Assembly: GCA_964579675.1 (NCBI GenBank)
Contig: CAZOIA010000228.1
Span: forward strand, 1-8,071
Source: CAZOIA01 sp964579675
GTDB lineage: Bacteria; Planctomycetota; Phycisphaerae; UBA1845; PWPN01
DNA length: 8,071 bases
Reading direction: 5' to 3'
Shown here piece after piece: positions 5,445-8,071 of this stretch. Below the pieces are notes generated by a model. The model saw nothing but the letters and a program-made list of their open reading frames with translations, made no database searches and was not told the DNA's origin. The translations under genes were made by a program, and so were the position numbers. Within the stretch, counting starts at the first letter, position 1; the number at the start of each line of letters is the position of its first letter.

Positions 5445-6053
5445 ATGAAGATCGCTCTAACTGCCGTCGGGGCTTCATTGGATACGCAACTGGATCCCCG
5501 GTTTGGCCGCTGCGCGTACTTCCTGGTGGTTGATACCGACACTATGGCTTTCGAAGCCATCGAGAACCCGAATATTGCGCTCGGCGGAGGTGCCGGTATC
5601 CAGTCGGCCCAACTGCTGGCGCAACAAGGCGTGGAATTCGTGCTGACCGGCAATTGCGGTCCTAATGCCCATCGGACGCTTACCGCGGCGAATATCGGAG
5701 TGATCATCGGATGCTCTGGCGCGGTCAAGGACGTGATTGAGCAGTTCAAGGCCGGGCAATTCAATACTGCCGGTGAGCCGAATGTCGCAAGCCATTTTGG
5801 AATGGCTGACACGTCAAACCCGCCCCAGGACCAACCGATGTCGCCCCAACAACCACCCATGACCGGCGGTGGAATGGGCATGGGTGGCGGCCAGGGGCGT
5901 GGTATGGGAAGAGGCATGGGGAGAGGTATGGGGAGGGGGCAAGGCGGGGGTCGAGGCATGGGGCAAGGTGGCGGCGGCGGGGGCGGCGGCAGAGGCATGG
6001 GCCGAGGTGGTGGAGGCGGTGGAGGCGGTGGAGGCGGTCGAGGCAGGGGCTGA
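5445..6053 (+). CDS. NifX/NifB-like protein 3 with Gly/Arg/Met-rich tail
   Basis: A 202-residue protein. Residues 1-108 are the NifX-like domain: MKIALTAVG, DPRFGRCAYFLVVD (17-30, with the canonical DPRFGR), GVEFVLTGNCGPNAHRTL (62-79) and GVIIGCSGAVKDVIEQF (85-101). Cys23, Cys71 and Cys90 are candidate cluster ligands. A Pro/Gln linker (about 121-139, NPPQDQPMSPQQPPM) leads to a tail (140-202) made of GMGRG and poly-Gly runs, so it is nearly twice the usual domain length. The tail echoes the Gly/Arg regions of the DUF5320 neighbours. ATG 5445 is chosen because GAAAGGA (5429-5435) is 9 bases upstream; in-frame ATG 5436 is too close to it, and the extension to 5388 lacks similarity. Of the three NifX-like copies this one best keeps the family motifs and is the likeliest cluster carrier. 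Confidence 0.9.
   Translation: MKIALTAVGASLDTQLDPRFGRCAYFLVVDTDTMAFEAIENPNIALGGGAGIQSAQLLAQQGVEFVLTGNCGPNAHRTLTAANIGVIIGCSGAVKDVIEQFKAGQFNTAGEPNVASHFGMADTSNPPQDQPMSPQQPPMTGGGMGMGGGQGRGMGRGMGRGMGRGQGGGRGMGQGGGGGGGGRGMGRGGGGGGGGGGGRGRG
5860..6053 (+). repeat. Low-complexity G-rich tract encoding the Gly/Arg/Met tail
   Basis: Imperfect repeats of GGT/GGC/GGG-rich units, including GGC-ATG-GGN-AGA hexa- to nonamers and long poly-glycine stretches, fall within the 3' end of the NifX-like gene. It is the most compositionally biased stretch in the window and is prone to slippage, so its length may vary between strains or be mis-assembled. Confidence 0.8.
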
Positions 6054-6075
6054 AGTCCTGGTCCTGGCACGGGCG

Positions 6076-6222
6076 ATGGCTCCTACGACTAGCCTGTCCG
6101 TCCGCAGCCTGGCCTGGGAACGCGGACTGGCCGCGCGACGACAGAGGTGCGTCGGCCACCTGATGCGGCGAATACGACAAATGCACCGGTTAATTCGGTA
6201 CTGGCAAGAGGCAAAGAGATAA
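6076..6222 (+). CDS. Possible small basic protein, 48 residues
   Basis: ATG 6076 opens a 48-residue frame in the 170-base gap between the NifX-like gene and the ferredoxin. It ends one base before the ferredoxin ATG, an arrangement typical of translational coupling. The product is strongly basic (SLAWERGLAARRQRC, then RRIRQMHRLIRYWQEAKR) and could form an amphipathic helix. Codons look ordinary for this genome. Against it: no ribosome binding site, no family I recognise, and the same frame continues upstream through the G-rich tail of the previous gene. It could therefore be chance, or the end of a frameshifted version of that gene. Confidence 0.3.
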   Translation: MAPTTSLSVRSLAWERGLAARRQRCVGHLMRRIRQMHRLIRYWQEAKR

Positions 6223-6223
6223 T

Positions 6224-6397
6224 ATGGCGGCAACGGTTGACGCCGAGAAATGCACCGGATGTGGTTCGTGCGTTGAGGTCTGCCCTGTGGAGGCGATCAA
6301 GGTAGAGAATGATGTGGCAGTGGTTTCCGAGGACACCTGCACGGAATGCGGTCTCTGTGAGAATGAGTGTCCCACTGAGGCGATCAGTGTTTCGTGA
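6224..6397 (+). CDS. 2[4Fe-4S] ferredoxin
   Basis: A 57-residue clostridial-type ferredoxin with two cluster motifs: C10-x2-C13-x2-C16-x3-C20-P (CTGCGSCVEVCP) and C39-x2-C42-x2-C45-x3-C49-P (CTECGLCENECP). Each half shows the family's duplicated pattern ending in EAI. It carries low-potential electrons in the cytoplasm. Length and motif spacing are standard, with no insertions. Only a weak AGAG lies upstream of the ATG, so translation may depend on coupling to what precedes it. As the last gene of the cluster it is a plausible electron or reductant supplier for cluster assembly on the NifX-like proteins; that role is inferred from position. Confidence 0.95.
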   Translation: MAATVDAEKCTGCGSCVEVCPVEAIKVENDVAVVSEDTCTECGLCENECPTEAISVS

Positions 6398-6408
6398 CGG
6401 GTAACCGA

Positions 6409-6454
6409 CCACGCCCATAGGGCGTGGCCTTAGAAAGGCCCGCCCGAGCGGGCC
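6409..6454 (+). terminator. Tandem hairpins closing the cluster
   Basis: Twelve bases after the ferredoxin stop, CCACGCCC (6409-6416) pairs perfectly with GGGCGTGG (6420-6427) over an ATA loop. A second stem, GGCCCGC / GCGGGCC (6437-6454), has a CCGA loop. Both are strong and GC-rich. No T-run follows, so this is a U-less terminator, a transcript-stabilising element, or the end of a small mobile element. Confidence 0.5.
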
Positions 6455-6753
6455 GAGCGCGTCGTGAAGCGCCCGCCATTCTGCCGCCCCGTTGGAGCTA
6501 ACGATCATCGCCTTGGACGCAGCTCCACCACTCGCGCGGTGGGCTAATCGCTGGCGCACCTGCGGGGCTGGGAGCATCGGCGGCGTAAGCATGATCGGCT
6601 CTGTACACGCCGGACCGCTCGAACCTCTTCGGGGCACACGGCCAGGGGCCGTGGGTTCAGTGGGACGCCGAGGAAACAGCATAGATGGTCTTGGCATGAC
6701 CCAACAACGCGGCAATAGGATTCCCATCTTCTGACTGGAATGGTGCTGAGGCG
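6455..6753. other. Intergenic region without a recognisable gene
   Basis: Frames on both strands here (+ 6492-6734 and a minus frame antisense to the ferredoxin) have no family features and no ribosome binding site. Small inverted repeats occur: TGGAGCT (6493-6499) with AGCTCCA (6521-6527), and CCACC / GGTGG just after. A weak promoter-like pair, TTGGCA (6691-6696) and TAGGAT (6716-6721), has a 19-base spacer that is too long to trust. A promoter for the transporter-panD pair is expected in this stretch. Confidence 0.4.
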
Positions 6754-7554
6754 ATGTTCCGGTTGCTCGTTCTTGTGCCTGTCGTCATGGTAATCTCCGG
6801 CGTCATGGCGATGACCGGGCGTGGTGGAGGTAATTTCTATGTGCCGGCTTTGATCGCTTGTGGCTCAACGATGCATCAGGCGGCCACAACGGGCCAGTGC
6901 ATTCTGTTTTTAACGGCTGTCGCTGCTTCCTTTGTTTTCCACGGACAAAGAACGATAGACTGGAAGCTTGCACTTGTGATCGATCCGCCAACGGATGTGA
7001 TGGCTTTCACAGGCGGATACTATGCTCGTCTATTGCCTGGAGATGTGCTGAAGTTTGTCTTTGCCGGATTCCTGGTCCTTACCGCGTTCCTTATGCTGCG
7101 ATCCGTGAAGGAGCGCCCTGTAACCTCCAGGAAACGATTTGGCTACTGGCGCCGGCAATTTGGCGAGTATGAGTATGTGGTGAACCTTTTCCTGGTGTTG
7201 CCCATCACCGCGGCAACGGGCTTGGTCGCGGGGATGGTCGGTGTTTCCGGCGGCTCGTTCAAGGTTCCTTTGATGGTTCTGGCCTGTGGCGTGCCGATGC
7301 GGGTTGCGGTGGGAACGTCATCCGCCATGGTCGCCGCCACGGCTTTGATGGGTTTCGCAGGCCATTCGGCGGCAGGTGATCTTAACGTATCCTGGGCGAT
7401 ACCGGCGAGTATAGCGGGGATAATCGGCGGAATCCTGGGTGGGACGTTCTCGCTGAAGACCAGCCCTAAGAACCTCAAGAGCATATTTGCGTATACAACG
7501 CTGGCAGCGGCGGCGTTCATGACCATTAATGCATTGCTGTCTGTGAGTAATTGA
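6754..7554 (+). CDS. TSUP (TauE/SafE) family membrane transporter
   Basis: A 266-residue inner-membrane protein of the TauE/SafE (TSUP) family, which moves sulfur-containing and other small organic anions such as sulfite and sulfoacetate. The family's two internal halves are visible: GRGGGNFYVPALIACGSTMHQA (22-43) and its counterpart GVSGGSFKVPLMVLACGVPM (163-182) followed by AVGTSSAM. Hydrophobic segments lie near 3-20, 48-63, 98-116, 142-162, 171-180, 189-204, 214-232 and 244-262, about eight helices. A charged loop (117-140) separates the halves. Length is typical. The ATG at 6754 has only GAGG two bases upstream. Substrate cannot be read from sequence. It is followed after 9 bases by panD, so the two form an operon. 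Confidence 0.88.
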   Translation: MFRLLVLVPVVMVISGVMAMTGRGGGNFYVPALIACGSTMHQAATTGQCILFLTAVAASFVFHGQRTIDWKLALVIDPPTDVMAFTGGYYARLLPGDVLKFVFAGFLVLTAFLMLRSVKERPVTSRKRFGYWRRQFGEYEYVVNLFLVLPITAATGLVAGMVGVSGGSFKVPLMVLACGVPMRVAVGTSSAMVAATALMGFAGHSAAGDLNVSWAIPASIAGIIGGILGGTFSLKTSPKNLKSIFAYTTLAAAAFMTINALLSVSN

Positions 7555-7557
7555 GGG
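7553..7557 (+). promoter_or_regulatory. Ribosome binding site fixing the panD TTG start
   Basis: GAGGG overlaps the transporter's stop codon and lies 6 bases before TTG 7564, but 18 bases before ATG 7576. It supports the TTG start and coupling of the two genes. Confidence 0.7.
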
Positions 7558-7563
7558 TCACAA

Positions 7564-7920
7564 TTGCAGCGTTTCATGCTAAAATCCAAGATTCACCGGG
7601 CTACGCTGACGGGAACGGAACTGGATTACGACGGTAGCATCAGCATTGACCGCGCGCTGCTCCAGGCAGGCGATATGTTGCCGGGAGAGCAGGTGCAGGT
7701 GCTCAACCTCAACAATGGTTCGCGGATCATGACCTACGTCATTGAGGCGCCGGAGGGCTCAGGTACAGTCTTGCTAAACGGTCCGGCGGCTCGTATGGGC
7801 GAGACGGGTGACACCATTATTGTGCTGACTTACTGCCAGTTGCCCGAAGAGAAGGCCCGGACGTTCAACCCGAGGATCGTTCTTGTCGACGAGCGGAACC
7901 GCCCCTTACAATCTGGATGA
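7564..7920 (+). CDS. panD: Aspartate 1-decarboxylase (pyruvoyl enzyme)
   Basis: PanD decarboxylates L-aspartate to beta-alanine for pantothenate and coenzyme A. The 118-residue proenzyme self-cleaves between Gly24 and Ser25 (YDGSIS here), and the serine becomes the pyruvoyl group. Using the TTG start, key positions match E. coli PanD numbering exactly: Lys9, Tyr22, Gly24-Ser25, Arg54, Thr57, Tyr58 and Asn72 (LNGPAA). The later PEEKARTFNPRIVLVDE is also typical. ATG 7576 would remove four residues that E. coli PanD has, and it is too far from the GAGGG site, so TTG 7564 is chosen. Length is slightly shorter than the E. coli protein (126). Its bacterial form would normally need a PanM/PanZ-like factor only in enterobacteria. 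It is the second gene of a pair with the TSUP transporter; panB and panC are not in the window. Confidence 0.97.
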   Translation: MQRFMLKSKIHRATLTGTELDYDGSISIDRALLQAGDMLPGEQVQVLNLNNGSRIMTYVIEAPEGSGTVLLNGPAARMGETGDTIIVLTYCQLPEEKARTFNPRIVLVDERNRPLQSG

Positions 7921-7984
7921 TTTTGTCGGGGCATGGCTAGTTTGAAGCGAACGACACCAGCAACAGAGCCAGCGAGCGAGTCGG

Positions 7985-8071
7985 ATGCAGATGAACATCT
8001 CCAAAGAGCTCAAGTCTCACGCACCGTTCACCATATTCGGCGCGGGCACAGGTATCGGGATCATGCTGGTG
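7985..8071 (+). CDS. N-terminus of a probable membrane protein (partial)
   Basis: An open frame from ATG 7985 (alternative ATG 7991) runs off the window edge, giving MQMNISKELKSHAPFTIFGA followed by TGIGIMLV. A short polar, basic start leading into a Gly-rich hydrophobic stretch suggests the first membrane helix of an integral membrane protein. I do not recognise the family from 29 residues. No strong ribosome binding site is seen. It follows panD by 64 bases. A competing frame from ATG 7933 is also open to the edge but is polar and looks non-coding. Confidence 0.5.
   Translation, partial: MQMNISKELKSHAPFTIFGAGTGIGIMLV

Noticed and set aside
5860..6053. CRISPR-like or structural DNA repeat
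   Set aside because: Units are short, irregular, in frame with the coding sequence and without unique spacers; a low-complexity protein tail explains them.
5423..6070. 215-residue minus-strand frame rich in proline
   Set aside because: It is the reverse complement of the Gly-rich NifX-like gene (GGN codons read as proline); the + strand has a clear domain and ribosome binding site.
6065..6081. Second sigma-54-like element, TGGCACG then TGGCT, before the ferredoxin
   Set aside because: The GG-to-GC spacing is one base too long and sigma-54 spacing is strict; no downstream gene start fits well.
6691..6721. Sigma-70-like promoter TTGGCA / TAGGAT before the transporter
   Set aside because: The 19-base spacer and a 4-of-6 -10 match are too weak to list as a promoter.
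6089..6727. 212-residue minus-strand frame across the ferredoxin
   Set aside because: It is antisense to a clear ferredoxin; its composition has no family features and it shows no ribosome binding site.
6492..6734. 80-residue + strand frame in the gap before the transporter
   Set aside because: No ribosome binding site, no recognisable domain, and low-information Gly/Arg/Ser composition.
7933..8071. Open frame from ATG 7933 to the window end
   Set aside because: It overlaps the more protein-like frame from 7985, is highly polar and low in hydrophobic residues, and has no ribosome binding site.

Overview
This is a GC-rich bacterial window (about 60% G+C by eye) with every convincing gene on the + strand. 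Iron-sulfur and molybdenum-cluster type proteins, glycine-rich DUF5320 proteins, a cysteine-rich DUF1847 protein, a clostridial-type ferredoxin and an enhancer-dependent (sigma-54) regulator together suggest a strict or facultative anaerobe. The phylum cannot be fixed from this sequence. Desulfobacterota-, Planctomycetota- or Hydrogenedentota-like bacteria would all fit.

Layout. (1) 172-1038: a PIG-L/LmbE-type zinc deacetylase, probably unrelated to what follows. (2) 1039-1356: a gap without a gene, holding RNA-hairpin potential. (3) 1357-2724: a PAS-AAA+-Fis sigma-54 activator with a GAFTDA loop in place of GAFTGA. (4) 2725-2892: a short intergenic region that looks like a complete enhancer-dependent promoter: a pair of related dyads, an IHF-like site, and a -24/-12 element with exact spacing. 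(5) 2893-6397: a co-directional cluster of NifX-like, NifX-like, DUF5320, DUF1847, DUF5320, NifX-like with a Gly/Arg/Met tail, a possible 48-residue ORF, and a 2[4Fe-4S] ferredoxin. It closes with two tandem hairpins. (6) 6455-6753: an intergenic stretch without a recognisable gene. (7) 6754-7920: a TSUP (TauE/SafE) membrane transporter closely followed by panD (aspartate 1-decarboxylase, TTG start). (8) 7985-end: the N-terminus of a probable membrane protein, cut by the window edge.

How it may work. The core (regions 3-5) resembles the orange-protein (ORP) type of cluster of sulfate reducers, where NifX/MTH1175-like proteins that can carry a Mo-Cu-S cluster are controlled by sigma-54 and a cognate activator. 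Here the MinD-type ATPases usual in such clusters are absent from the window. Instead there are three NifX-like paralogues, two DUF5320 paralogues and a multi-cysteine DUF1847 protein. My inference is a metal-sulfur cluster assembly, storage or sensing module, switched on by the PAS regulator through the promoter at about 2864-2879, with the ferredoxin as electron or cluster donor. Its biochemical function is unknown to me.
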